Below are positions 1-8,338 of a stretch of 34,551 nucleotides of DNA, one piece after another. The position numbers and the translations under genes were made by a program. The DNA is from Candidatus Krumholzibacteriota bacterium (GTDB taxonomy: Bacteria > Krumholzibacteriota > Krumholzibacteriia > Krumholzibacteriales > Krumholzibacteriaceae). The notes under the pieces are model-generated. The model was not told where the DNA came from. It did no database searches and saw only the letters and a list, made by a program, of their open reading frames with translations. Position 1 is the first letter of the stretch, and each line of letters opens with the position of its first letter. The stretch is taken from contig JAUWMD010000001.1 of NCBI GenBank assembly GCA_030613345.1, positions 1 to 34,551 of the forward strand, in the 5' to 3' direction.

Positions 1-1947
1 CTCTGTGTACTTGCAGTCCGGGTAGTTGCCGCACGCAATGAATCTGCCGAATCTTCCCGATTTGTACATGAGTTGACCGCCGCAGTCAGGGCATTCCCTG
101 TCGAGGGTTTCCTCCTCCTCGAGAGATTTCGAGTAACGGCATTCGGGGAATCCGGGGCACGCGAGGAAGGGACCGTTCCTGCTCCATTTCTTGACCAGCT
201 TTTTCCCGCATTTGGGGCAATCTTCGTCAGTCTCCTCCTGTACGAGTTTCCTTAATTCGTCCCTGCGTCCGCTGAATTTCTCGAGGTCGAACGAAAGCGG
301 ATCGTAGAAGAACCTGACAACGTCCTGCCATTTTTCCTCCGATCCTTCGACCTTGTCGAGCTCGGTCTCCAGGCGGGCGGTGAAATCGACTTCGAAGATA
401 TCGTTGAACAGTTCCGCAAGGGATTCCCAGACCTTCTCGCCAAGTTCGGTCGGTTGGAAGGCCTTTCCCTCCTTCTCCACGTAACCGCGGTCCTGGATGA
501 TACTGATGATGCTGGCGTACGTGCTCGGGCGCCCGATGCCCTTGTCTTCGAGCTCCTTGATGAGCGAGGCCTCGTTGAATCTCGGAGGCGGTTCGGTGAA
601 GTGCTGTAAAGCGTCGAGATTCCTGATATCGACCGTTTCACCCTCGGACAGGTCTGGTATCCAGTTACCCTCCTCGGCCTGCCTGTCGGGATAAAGCGCG
701 AGGAATCCAGGATGGACGAGTTTCCGGCCCCCGGCACGCAGAAGGTAATCGTCACCCGCCGCGATGTCGACCTCGCGTATATCGTATACAGCCGGCGATG
801 CAAGCGATGAGAGGAATCTCCTCCATATCAGATCGTAAAGGACCTTCTGGTCTTTCGTAAGGAAAGGCGCTACGTCTTCCGGTTTCCTGTACGAGTCGGT
901 CGGCCTGACCGCCTCGTGCGCGTCCTGGGCGAGCTTGCCCTTTGCGTAACTTTTCCCTCCGCCGACATGGTCTTTCCCGAGATTCTCCTCTATCCACGTC
1001 TTTCCCTGCGCCCAGGCCTCCTTGCTCACGCGGGTTGAATCGGTCCTCATGTAGCTTATAAGTCCGACGGAACCCTCTTCGCCAAGCATGATGCCCTCGT
1101 AGAGCTGCTGGGCAACGGCCATCGTCCTCTTCGCCGAGAAGCCGAGTCTTCCGGCCGCTTCCCTCTGCAGCGTACTGGTGATGAACGGAGGCTGGGGGTT
1201 TCTCTTCTTCTGCCTGTCCCTGACAGCCTCGACCACTATCTCCGAACCTTTTATCTGTTCGACGATCCTGCGCGCTTCCGCTTCAGATCCGATCTCCGGT
1301 TTGTTACCTGCGATCTTCAGAAGCTTCGCTCCGAATTCCCTGTCTCCGCCGCAGCACAGGACACCTTCTATTGTCCAGTACTCGACCGGGACGAATGCCC
1401 TGATCTCGTTTTCACGCTCGCATATGAGACGGAGACCGACAGTCTGTACACGACCGGCCGACAGTCCGCGATAGAATATCTTCCACAGAACGGGGCTGAC
1501 GAGATAGCCGACGAGGCGATCGAGTATCCTGCGAGCCTGCTGCGCGTTCACCTTGTTGATGTCGATGTCCCTTGGATGATCGACCGCTTCCGCGATAGCG
1601 TTCTTCGTGATCTCGTTGAATATGATCCTCTTGATCGGTGCGCCTGTCTTCTTCAGAAGCTCCTCGAGATGCCAGGCTATCGCCTCTCCCTCGCGGTCCA
1701 TATCGGTAGCGAGGAGTATGCTCGAGCTTTTCGAAGCCTTGTCGCGCAGTTCCTTGAGGACCTTGCTTTTCGCGCGCACGCTCACGTACTTCGGCTTGAA
1801 GTCCTTTTCCACATCTATGCCGAGCTCACTCTTCGGCAGGTCACGGATATGTCCGACGGATGCTTTTACATCGTACCCCTTGCCGAGATATTTCTTGATC
1901 GTCCGCGCCTTGGCGGGCGACTCCACTATTACAAGTATATTATCCAC
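1..1947 (-). CDS. topA: DNA topoisomerase I, C-terminus cut by window edge
   Basis: Type IA topoisomerase that relaxes negative supercoils by single-strand passage. Translating the minus strand gives a TOPRIM start (ILVIVESPAKARTIKKYL), the acidic DMDREGEA motif, and SYMRTDST, whose Tyr is the nucleophile that attaches to DNA. The C-terminus has two zinc ribbons (CPKCGKK...CPGFPEC and CPDCGGQ...CGNYPDC). The reading frame is open at base 1, so the end of the protein, possibly with more zinc ribbons, lies outside. Start: GTG at 1947 has GAGGA about nine bases upstream. GTG at 1953 is in frame but only three bases from that site, and an in-frame TGA at 1962-1960 excludes anything longer. The gene begins 12 bases after the smg stop, so smg-topA is probably one transcript. 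Identity is certain; the exact start is not. Confidence 0.97.
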   Translation of the reverse strand, partial: MDNILVIVESPAKARTIKKYLGKGYDVKASVGHIRDLPKSELGIDVEKDFKPKYVSVRAKSKVLKELRDKASKSSSILLATDMDREGEAIAWHLEELLKKTGAPIKRIIFNEITKNAIAEAVDHPRDIDINKVNAQQARRILDRLVGYLVSPVLWKIFYRGLSAGRVQTVGLRLICERENEIRAFVPVEYWTIEGVLCCGGDREFGAKLLKIAGNKPEIGSEAEARRIVEQIKGSEIVVEAVRDRQKKRNPQPPFITSTLQREAAGRLGFSAKRTMAVAQQLYEGIMLGEEGSVGLISYMRTDSTRVSKEAWAQGKTWIEENLGKDHVGGGKSYAKGKLAQDAHEAVRPTDSYRKPEDVAPFLTKDQKVLYDLIWRRFLSSLASPAVYDIREVDIAAGDDYLLRAGGRKLVHPGFLALYPDRQAEEGNWIPDLSEGETVDIRNLDALQHFTEPPPRFNEASLIKELEDKGIGRPSTYASIISIIQDRGYVEKEGKAFQPTELGEKVWESLAELFNDIFEVDFTARLETELDKVEGSEEKWQDVVRFFYDPLSFDLEKFSGRRDELRKLVQEETDEDCPKCGKKLVKKWSRNGPFLACPGFPECRYSKSLEEEETLDRECPDCGGQLMYKSGRFGRFIACGNYPDCKYTE

Positions 1948-1959
1948 TGTCACGCGTCC

Positions 1960-2403
1960 TCAGTTGATATTGATACTCCCACCCTCATCGTACTCACCTG
2001 GTATCGAAGGAACGTACCGCAGTGCTATCTCCATAACTTCCTCGAGCGAAGCGGAAGCCCTGTACTCCAGTCCCGCGCTTTCTATGATCAGGCACAGATG
2101 CGTCTCCGATATCCACCCGGTGCTCCGCAGCCACAGGAGCCAGCCCTGGGCCTCGAGACTGAGCATGTTCCTCTCCATCGAGGATAGAATACGTGTGCCC
2201 CTGTCGAACCCGTCGTCGGCGAGCAAACCGCCCCTCAACGAATCAGCGTCGAGGAGGAGCACGGCCTGGCGGATCTCCTCTGAGGAGTAACCCATATCCT
2301 CGAGTCTCGTGTAGATGTTCCCTGGATCGTAAGGGTCTCCCGGTGCGTTGTCCATTATCCAGGAGATGATTTCTCTGATGCGTTCATCGTCTCTGCCGGT
2401 CAC
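1960..2403 (-). CDS. smg: Smg / DUF494 family protein
   Basis: 147-aa acidic protein of the Smg (DUF494) family, whose biochemical role is not established. Recognisable features are the N-terminal helix IREIISWIMDNA, the central YSSEEIRQAVLLLD, and the C-terminal part with the conserved EAQGWLLWL segment. The length is usual for the family. Start: GTG at 2403, chosen because GGAGAAAGGA lies eight bases upstream. The open frame continues upstream into secA, but that part is only a shadow of secA's 3' end. Smg sits directly before topA here, as it does next to dprA/topA in many Proteobacteria, which supports the identification and suggests co-transcription with topA. No function can be read from the sequence itself. 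Confidence 0.85.
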   Translation of the reverse strand: MTGRDDERIREIISWIMDNAPGDPYDPGNIYTRLEDMGYSSEEIRQAVLLLDADSLRGGLLADDGFDRGTRILSSMERNMLSLEAQGWLLWLRSTGWISETHLCLIIESAGLEYRASASLEEVMEIALRYVPSIPGEYDEGGSININ

Positions 2404-2452
2404 CGGTGTTGTCCTTTCTCCATCTGGTGTCGGAAAGCCTGTATAATGTCCC

Positions 2453-5400
2453 TCAGTCACCCCGGCCGCAACACTTTTTATATTTCTTGCCGCTGCCGCA
2501 GGGACAAGGGTCGTTTCTTCCCACCTTCGGTTCTTCCCTCTGCCGGGGCTGAACGTTCCTCCGCGGACCAGCGGGGCCGATGGCTCCTCCGGGAGCGGAG
2601 GCCTTTGCCTGAGCCTCCTGAGGCGCGGGAGCGGCCGCGTATGCATCCACCGTCCGGTGCATGGCAACCTCCCGGCGCGGCTGTTTCCTTTCGGTCCTCT
2701 CCGGGGAATCGACCCTCGCATGGAACAGCCCCCACAGAACCGTTCTGTCGATGTCGTCTATCATCTCGGAGAACATCTGGAATGCCTCCTGCTTGTACTC
2801 GACGAGCGGGTCCTTCTGCGCGTACGACCTGAAATGAATCCCTTCCCGCAGATTGTCGAGTTCTCTGAGGTGATCCATCCATTTCTCGTCGATGCTCTGC
2901 AGCATGATCATCTTCTCGAGCTGCAGCATGATTTCCTCCGGAATCATCGATTTTCTCAGTTCGAAGGCTTTTCTCGCCTCAGAGCGAAAGTGACTGATGA
3001 TCTTCTGCTCATCCTTCCGGTCGATCTCGGACAGACTCGAAACGTCGAATCTAAACAGGAATATCGTCTCGAGCTCGCCGGCGGCACCCTCGATGTCCCA
3101 TTCTTCGTGGAGCGTATCGGGGGGCATGTATCCGTCGATCACCTGATCTATTACGTTGTCGATGAGCCTGTGAACCATCCCGTCCAGATCGTCGGTATCT
3201 AGGATGCTGTTCCTCCGGCCATAGATGACCTCGCGCTGCTTGTTCATCACATCATCATACTCGAGAAGACGCTTCCTGATCCCGAAGTTGTAGTACTCGA
3301 CTTTCTTCTGCGATTTCTCGATCGCCCTGGTGATGAAGGAGTGAGTGATGACTTCGCCCTCCTCGGCTCCCAGCCTGTCCATCACGCTGGAGATCCTCTC
3401 GGAACCGAAGAGACGCATAAGATCGTCCTCGAGCGAGATGAAGAACCTCGATGCTCCCGGATCGCCCTGCCTGCCCGTCCTTCCACGGAGCTGCCTGTCG
3501 ATCCTGCGGCTCTCGTGCCTTTCGGTGCCGATTATCTGCAGGCCGCAGGGCACATCCTCGAGACAGTCGGTCTTCTTTTCGTCGTTGGGGCATTCGGCGC
3601 ATCCGTCGGGGGTCTCGCACAGGATGCAGCACCTTTCGCACTTGACTACACCCTTCTCCAGCTTGATGTCGGTTCCCCTTCCGGCCATGTTTGTGGCGAT
3701 CGTGACGGCGCCTTTCTTTCCGGCCCAGGCGACGATCTCCGCCTCTCTCTGGTGCTGCTTGGCGTTGAGGACATTGTGCGGAATACCTTCGCGCTTCAAC
3801 ATCCGGCTGAGGGTCTCGGATACCTCGACGGTGACAGTGCCGACAAGCACGGGCAGCCCGGCTTCGTGCAATCTTCTGGTCTCCTGTATGATCGTGGCGT
3901 ATTTTTCCCGTTTCGTGCGGAATATGATGTCATCATAATCGATTCTGCGGACAGGCTTGTTCGTCGGGATGACGTTTACCACCAGACCGTAGATCTTGTG
4001 GAATTCCTCTTCCTCGGTCTCGGCTGTACCGGTCATGCCGGAGAGCTTATCGTACATCCTGAAGTAATTCTGAAGTGTGATCGTGGCGAAGGTCTGCGTT
4101 TCTCCCTCTATGCGAACCTTCTCCTTGGCCTCGAGCGCCTGGTGGAGACCGTCGCTGAACCGCCTGCCGGGCATCAGCCGGCCGGTGAACTCGTCGACGA
4201 TCATGACCTTTCCATCCTGGCCGACGTAATCGATGTCCTTCTCGAAGAGCGTATATGCCTTCATCAGCTGGGAGAAGTTGTGTATTACCTCGCTCTTCTC
4301 CGCGTATCGCCTGTAGGCGGCGTCTTTCTTCCTGATCCTCTCCGCCGGGTCGAGAGAGTCGTCTGAATCTATATCCTTAATATGGATGCTGAGATCGGGA
4401 AGGACGAAGAGTTCCCTGTCCTCCTTGGAGAGATTGTTGCGGCCTTTCTCCGTCAGGTCTACGACATTGGATTTCTCGTCAACGACGAAGAAGAGTTCCT
4501 CGTCGAGCTCGTTCATCCTCTTCTCTCTCATGAAGCCTGCTTCGGCGCTGAGCATCATCTTCTCGAACCCCGGCATCTTGCGGAGCTTCATGAATCTCTT
4601 GTTCTTCGGATCGCCGCGCCGGGCGAGGAGAAGGTTCACGCCGAGGCTGTCATCGCTGCCGTCTTCCCCGTCCGCGCCTGCCACCTTCTCGGCCTCGGTC
4701 ATCAGGTCGTTTATCATCCTTTTCTGCTTGCGCACCAGGTCTTCGATCCTCGTACGCAGGAAGGAAAAGTTCTCGTCCCTCGACGAGCCGGGGACAGGCC
4801 CCGATATGATAAGCGGAGTCCTTGCCTCGTCGATGAGCACGGAATCCACCTCGTCCACGATGGCATAATGGTGTACTCTCTGGACCTGGTACTCGCCGCT
4901 GAGCTTCATGTTGTCCCTGAGATAGTCGAATCCGAACTCGTTGTTTGTTCCGTAAGTTATATCGCAGCCGTAGACTCCCTTGCGTTTCTCGGGTCCCATC
5001 TCGTTCTGCAGATAGCCGACCGTCAGCCCGAGAAACTCGTATATCTTACCCATCCACTCGGCGTCTCTCCGGGCGAGGTAGTCGTTTACCGTGATCAGGT
5101 GGGCGCCTTTCTTATCGAGGGAGTTGAGATAGAGCGGCATGACTGCAGCGAGGGTCTTGCCCTCTCCGGTAGCCATCTCGACTATCGATCCCTCGTGCAG
5201 GGCTATCGCGCCGGCGATCTGGACGTCGAACGGTACCATCTCCCAGGTGATCTCCTGGCCGACGACGTTCCAGGACCTGCCCACGTGTCTTTTGCAGGCT
5301 TCGTGGACGAGCCCGAATGCCTCCGGCATTATGTCATCGACCGACTCGCCGTTCCGCAGCCTCTCGACAAGCTCCGAGGTCTTGGTGGGGAATTCATCGT

Positions 5401-5518
5401 CGGTGATTCCGGAATACCTGTCGGCCCATTCCTTGACCTCGACGATGCCGGGCGCAAGGCGCTTCATCAGCCTCGTCTTCCTGTCGCCGACGAATCTATG
5501 TATCAGTCCCTTGAACAA
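2453..5518 (-). CDS. secA: preprotein translocase ATPase SecA
   Basis: Motor ATPase that drives unfolded preproteins through SecYEG at the inner membrane. At 1021 aa it is longer than the 901-aa E. coli protein. Seen: Walker A MATGEGKT (115-122), DEVD (222-225), GRGTDI (about 613-618), ERHESRRIDRQLRGRTGRQG (about 666-685), and the C-terminal zinc/SecB-binding motif CPCGSGKKYKKCCG. A compact insert with eight cysteines (C627 to C658) lies between GRGTDI and GLQIIGTERHE, and there is a charged insertion around 255-345. Start: TTG at 5518, because GGAGG is exactly eight bases upstream; no ATG fits. smg follows after a 49-base gap. Identification is certain; the cysteine insert is discussed in the findings. 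Confidence 0.98.
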   Translation of the reverse strand: MFKGLIHRFVGDRKTRLMKRLAPGIVEVKEWADRYSGITDDEFPTKTSELVERLRNGESVDDIMPEAFGLVHEACKRHVGRSWNVVGQEITWEMVPFDVQIAGAIALHEGSIVEMATGEGKTLAAVMPLYLNSLDKKGAHLITVNDYLARRDAEWMGKIYEFLGLTVGYLQNEMGPEKRKGVYGCDITYGTNNEFGFDYLRDNMKLSGEYQVQRVHHYAIVDEVDSVLIDEARTPLIISGPVPGSSRDENFSFLRTRIEDLVRKQKRMINDLMTEAEKVAGADGEDGSDDSLGVNLLLARRGDPKNKRFMKLRKMPGFEKMMLSAEAGFMREKRMNELDEELFFVVDEKSNVVDLTEKGRNNLSKEDRELFVLPDLSIHIKDIDSDDSLDPAERIRKKDAAYRRYAEKSEVIHNFSQLMKAYTLFEKDIDYVGQDGKVMIVDEFTGRLMPGRRFSDGLHQALEAKEKVRIEGETQTFATITLQNYFRMYDKLSGMTGTAETEEEEFHKIYGLVVNVIPTNKPVRRIDYDDIIFRTKREKYATIIQETRRLHEAGLPVLVGTVTVEVSETLSRMLKREGIPHNVLNAKQHQREAEIVAWAGKKGAVTIATNMAGRGTDIKLEKGVVKCERCCILCETPDGCAECPNDEKKTDCLEDVPCGLQIIGTERHESRRIDRQLRGRTGRQGDPGASRFFISLEDDLMRLFGSERISSVMDRLGAEEGEVITHSFITRAIEKSQKKVEYYNFGIRKRLLEYDDVMNKQREVIYGRRNSILDTDDLDGMVHRLIDNVIDQVIDGYMPPDTLHEEWDIEGAAGELETIFLFRFDVSSLSEIDRKDEQKIISHFRSEARKAFELRKSMIPEEIMLQLEKMIMLQSIDEKWMDHLRELDNLREGIHFRSYAQKDPLVEYKQEAFQMFSEMIDDIDRTVLWGLFHARVDSPERTERKQPRREVAMHRTVDAYAAAPAPQEAQAKASAPGGAIGPAGPRRNVQPRQREEPKVGRNDPCPCGSGKKYKKCCGRGD

Positions 5519-5546
5519 AAAAAGAACCTCCAGTCAATCGTACAGC

Positions 5547-5575
5547 AAGATAATACAACGCCTCCGGTCAATCAA
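5547..5575 (-). promoter_or_regulatory. candidate secA promoter
   Basis: TTGATT (5575-5570), a 17-base spacer and TATCTT (5552-5547) would start RNA about 22 bases before the secA SD site. An alternative -10, TATTAT at 5555-5550, has a poor 14-base spacer. The -35 falls inside one arm of an inverted repeat (5558-5566 and 5597-5605). Prediction by eye only. Confidence 0.4.
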
Positions 5576-5605
5576 GGTCGTCCCCTGATCGAGCGGCGGA
5601 GGCGT
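5558..5605 (-). repeat. 9-bp perfect inverted repeat upstream of secA
   Basis: ACGCCTCCG (5558-5566) and CGGAGGCGT (5597-5605) are perfect inverted repeats, with partly complementary sequence inside them (TCAATCA and TGATCGA). On the minus strand the structure is followed by TTGTATTATCTT, so it could be a weak terminator for the upstream PQQ gene. Because it overlaps the secA -35 it could also be an operator. Confidence 0.5.
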
Positions 5606-5632
5606 AGATATGCCTGGATCCGGCTCTGCGGA

Positions 5633-7564
5633 TCATCCTCCGGTCGTAGATATCACCGGAGCGTGGAGAAATCCCCCGTTCGAGCCGAAGAATACCCTGC
5701 CGTTGTGGTAGGCGGGCGAGGAGTAGATGGGAGCGTCGGCCCTGTACTCCGCCGCGACCGATCCATCGGACAACGCCAGTATGAATAGTTTTGAATTGTA
5801 AGCTGTTACAGCGATCATCTCATCCAGAATCAAGGGTTTTGACCTGATCGCTCCCCCAAGGTCCTTCTTCCAGAGTAGCTGGCCGTTATTGTCCACGGCT
5901 ATGAGGATCCCGTCCTCTGTCCCTGCGACGATCCTTCCGCCGGATGTCACCGGAGCGCTCCTGACTTCGCTGCCGGCCCCGTATCTCCACATAAGCATCC
6001 CCCTCGAGAGGGAATATCCGATGAGATACCTGTCGCCGGTACCAACTACAACGAGATCTTCCTTCTCGAGGCAGAGAGGGGAAGAATGGAGCGATCCTCC
6101 GGGCGCCACTCTCCAGACTATCCTGCCGTCGAGGGTCATCCGTATGAGGGAGCCGTCGGTAGTGGCCGCCACTATGTAGTCCTTGCCGACAGACGGGGTG
6201 GCCCATATCTGGTCCCCGATCTTCTGGCTCCAGTTCCTTTCTCCCGACTTGAAGTCGAGCGAGATGATCCGCCCGTCCATCGTGCTGACTATGACGGTCT
6301 TATTTCTTATCACGGGACTGCTGACGATCTTGGCGCCGCTGCGGTAGTTCCAGATCCTCTTCCCTTCCGCAGTCTCCAGGCAGAATACGTTACCCTCGTA
6401 ATCGGCTCCCACTACATGCTTTCCCGAGCATGCCGGAGTGGCGCCAACGCCTGTTGCCGCTTCGTATTTCCAGTTGATATTACCGTCGAGTGAGAAGCAG
6501 TATAGATTTCCGTCCCTGCATCCGAAAGTAACGTTGCCGCCGCAGACCACAGGCGACGAGGTCACAGCCGCGTCGAATTTTTTCTTCCATCCCTCCGTTA
6601 TGACGACCTTGACCGCCGACGGCATATTTTCCCCGGCCACCGGCGAGGGAGGCTCACCCGCTTCGGAATCGGCGGTCAACTCCTCAACGCCCCCTCGTTC
6701 TGCACCGGTCTCGATATCACCGGTATCGGTATTTCCCGCCGGAGCCAGGAGGACATCCTCCCCGCTGCCGGCCTGGTTCCCGTCGTTTCCGAAAGGCTTG
6801 AAAATGATCAGAATGGCAAGGACGAGTGCCACTGCCCCCGCTGCCATCGGTACAGAAGATTTCATGATCTCCACACCCCGTTTCTTCCGTTCCGGAAGGT
6901 CGCTGCTTCCCTTTGCTCTTCCCCAGTGCATCGCTCCCAGCGGCCTGTCCGTATCCAGATCCAGCTCCCCGCTTGCCGGCACATCGAAGGACGGAAAGAG
7001 GACGCTGTCGAGAAGCGCCTCCCTGTTTCTCCGTACAAAATCCCTCGTCGGTGCGAAAAGGAGCGTATGTCCACCTGCCGACATCCTGAATTGATTGAGA
7101 GTGAAAAGATCCCCGTACTTCTTATTGAACAGATCGGCCTGGATCACGTCCCTCTGCAGGACGATCTCTACCGTGTCCTCGAGGGACCGGATTGTTCCCT
7201 CCCGGCCGGTGGTAGAATCGAAATGCACGGGTTCTACCCTCTTGTTCCTGAAGAGATAGGCCTCTTCGCCCTTTCTCCACACCATGAGGATGCAGGATTT
7301 TTCCAGCCATGAATCGTCCAGGTTGTCTTTCGCCACCGTCCCGGTGTACTCGGCCAGTTCTCTGAAAAACCGTGCCGGATGTCCCAGTCTGGAGGACGAC
7401 ACGACCCGCCGGTAAAGATCTCTCAGCGGCACCTCGTCCTCGGGCTTCGCCCAGGAAAGAAAAACAAAGAATTCATCTCCCTCTGTTTTTCGTGAGATTT
7501 CGTGATAGGTGAGAGAGTCTTTCTTGCCGCCGGCGCCGTAACAGACAAAGCAGGTCCTTCTCAT
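5633..7564 (-). CDS. membrane-anchored PQQ-type eight-bladed beta-propeller protein
   Basis: 643 aa in three parts. Residues 1-235 form a predicted cytoplasmic domain with no clear family match. It vaguely recalls a PP2C phosphatase fold (GGHTLLFAPTRDFV near 165) but shows none of the metal-binding aspartates. One membrane segment follows at about 240-257 (AAGAVALVLAILIIF) with basic residues before it, implying N-in topology. After a Pro/Glu/Gly-rich linker, eight repeats of about 38-40 residues run from 323 to the end. Seven begin with a W (such as INWKYE, RIWNYR, LLWKKD) and have SSP and a DG turn, typical of PQQ/BamB-like propellers outside the membrane. Start: ATG 7564 with GAGGTGAT four bases upstream. 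It is the last gene after the TPR and DnaJ genes. Function unknown; a sensor or scaffold linking the two compartments is an inference. Confidence 0.85.
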   Translation of the reverse strand: MRRTCFVCYGAGGKKDSLTYHEISRKTEGDEFFVFLSWAKPEDEVPLRDLYRRVVSSSRLGHPARFFRELAEYTGTVAKDNLDDSWLEKSCILMVWRKGEEAYLFRNKRVEPVHFDSTTGREGTIRSLEDTVEIVLQRDVIQADLFNKKYGDLFTLNQFRMSAGGHTLLFAPTRDFVRRNREALLDSVLFPSFDVPASGELDLDTDRPLGAMHWGRAKGSSDLPERKKRGVEIMKSSVPMAAGAVALVLAILIIFKPFGNDGNQAGSGEDVLLAPAGNTDTGDIETGAERGGVEELTADSEAGEPPSPVAGENMPSAVKVVITEGWKKKFDAAVTSSPVVCGGNVTFGCRDGNLYCFSLDGNINWKYEAATGVGATPACSGKHVVGADYEGNVFCLETAEGKRIWNYRSGAKIVSSPVIRNKTVIVSTMDGRIISLDFKSGERNWSQKIGDQIWATPSVGKDYIVAATTDGSLIRMTLDGRIVWRVAPGGSLHSSPLCLEKEDLVVVGTGDRYLIGYSLSRGMLMWRYGAGSEVRSAPVTSGGRIVAGTEDGILIAVDNNGQLLWKKDLGGAIRSKPLILDEMIAVTAYNSKLFILALSDGSVAAEYRADAPIYSSPAYHNGRVFFGSNGGFLHAPVISTTGG

Positions 7565-7642
7565 GGCAATCACCTCGGGAGAGAGGTTAGCCACAGACGA
7601 CTGAAAAAGCAAGAATTAATCGGATAGAAATTTCGCTTTTCG

Positions 7643-8338
7643 TCAGTTGACGAATATCTTCTTGAATCCCGATATCAGTTTGTCTATCGGACCGGTCTCC
7701 CCGTACGCCGATCCTCTCCCGTCGAGCTGGGCCAGGATCTTCTTCGCCAGGGAATGTTCTGGATCCCATTTCAGCGCTTCGGTGAAATGCTTCACGGCCA
7801 GGTTCTTCAGTCCTGCCTTGAAGTAGACAAAACCCAGATTCGTGTGAAAATCGGCGCTGTAGAATTCGACCTCGATCGCTTTCCTGCATGCGTCCCTAGC
7901 CTCGTGGAGATCGGATTTCGTCATCGCCAGGCAGAAGCCGTACCAGCTGTGATACGCTGGATCTGAAGGATCGAACCTGATCGCCGTTCTGAGCAGCATT
8001 ATCGCCTTGTCGTACCTTCCGGCCCTCATCGCGTCACGGGCCTGTCTGAACGCCATCGAGGCGCTCCTGCCATCCTGCTCGCGCATCGCCTTGTCGTCCT
8101 TGCCTCCCTTCATATTTCTCGACTCGTCGTATTCCCTGCGCTTCTGGGAATCGCTCAGTACACCGAAAGCCTCGTTGATAAGCTTGAACCTCTCCCTGTT
8201 CTCAGGCTTGTCGCCGGCCACATCGGGATGGTAGAGCTTGGCGAGGCGGAAGTAGTTCTTCTTTATCTCCGCTTCGGAGGACTTGGGCCATACTTCCAGT
8301 ATGGAATAATAATCGGGCTTGGACTTGTTCACGGCCAC
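7643..8338 (-). CDS. DnaJ-domain protein with C-terminal TPR repeats
   Basis: 231 aa. A J-domain occupies about residues 8-70 with the essential HPD tripeptide at 37-39 (LAKLYHPDV), so it should be able to stimulate an Hsp70 (DnaK) ATPase. It has no Gly/Phe region, zinc domain or classical substrate-binding domain, so it is not DnaJ itself. A charged linker leads to three or so TPR units (about 105-215; for example LKNLAVKHFTEALKWDPEHSLAK). No signal peptide, so cytoplasmic. Start: GTG 8338 directly follows the TAA of the upstream TPR gene; GTG 8332 is also possible. GGAG and GAGG sites lie inside the end of the upstream gene, which indicates translational coupling. Likely role: recruiting Hsp70 to a protein bound by the TPRs. 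Which protein is unknown. Confidence 0.9.
   Translation of the reverse strand: MAVNKSKPDYYSILEVWPKSSEAEIKKNYFRLAKLYHPDVAGDKPENRERFKLINEAFGVLSDSQKRREYDESRNMKGGKDDKAMREQDGRSASMAFRQARDAMRAGRYDKAIMLLRTAIRFDPSDPAYHSWYGFCLAMTKSDLHEARDACRKAIEVEFYSADFHTNLGFVYFKAGLKNLAVKHFTEALKWDPEHSLAKKILAQLDGRGSAYGETGPIDKLISGFKKIFVN

Noticed and set aside
5617..5634. GATCCG/CGGATC hairpin at the end of the PQQ gene
   Set aside because: Six base pairs with no U-run; overlaps the coding end.
4382..5788. 468-aa open frame on the plus strand
   Set aside because: Antisense to secA. High GC gives long open frames opposite real genes; no family motif and no SD.
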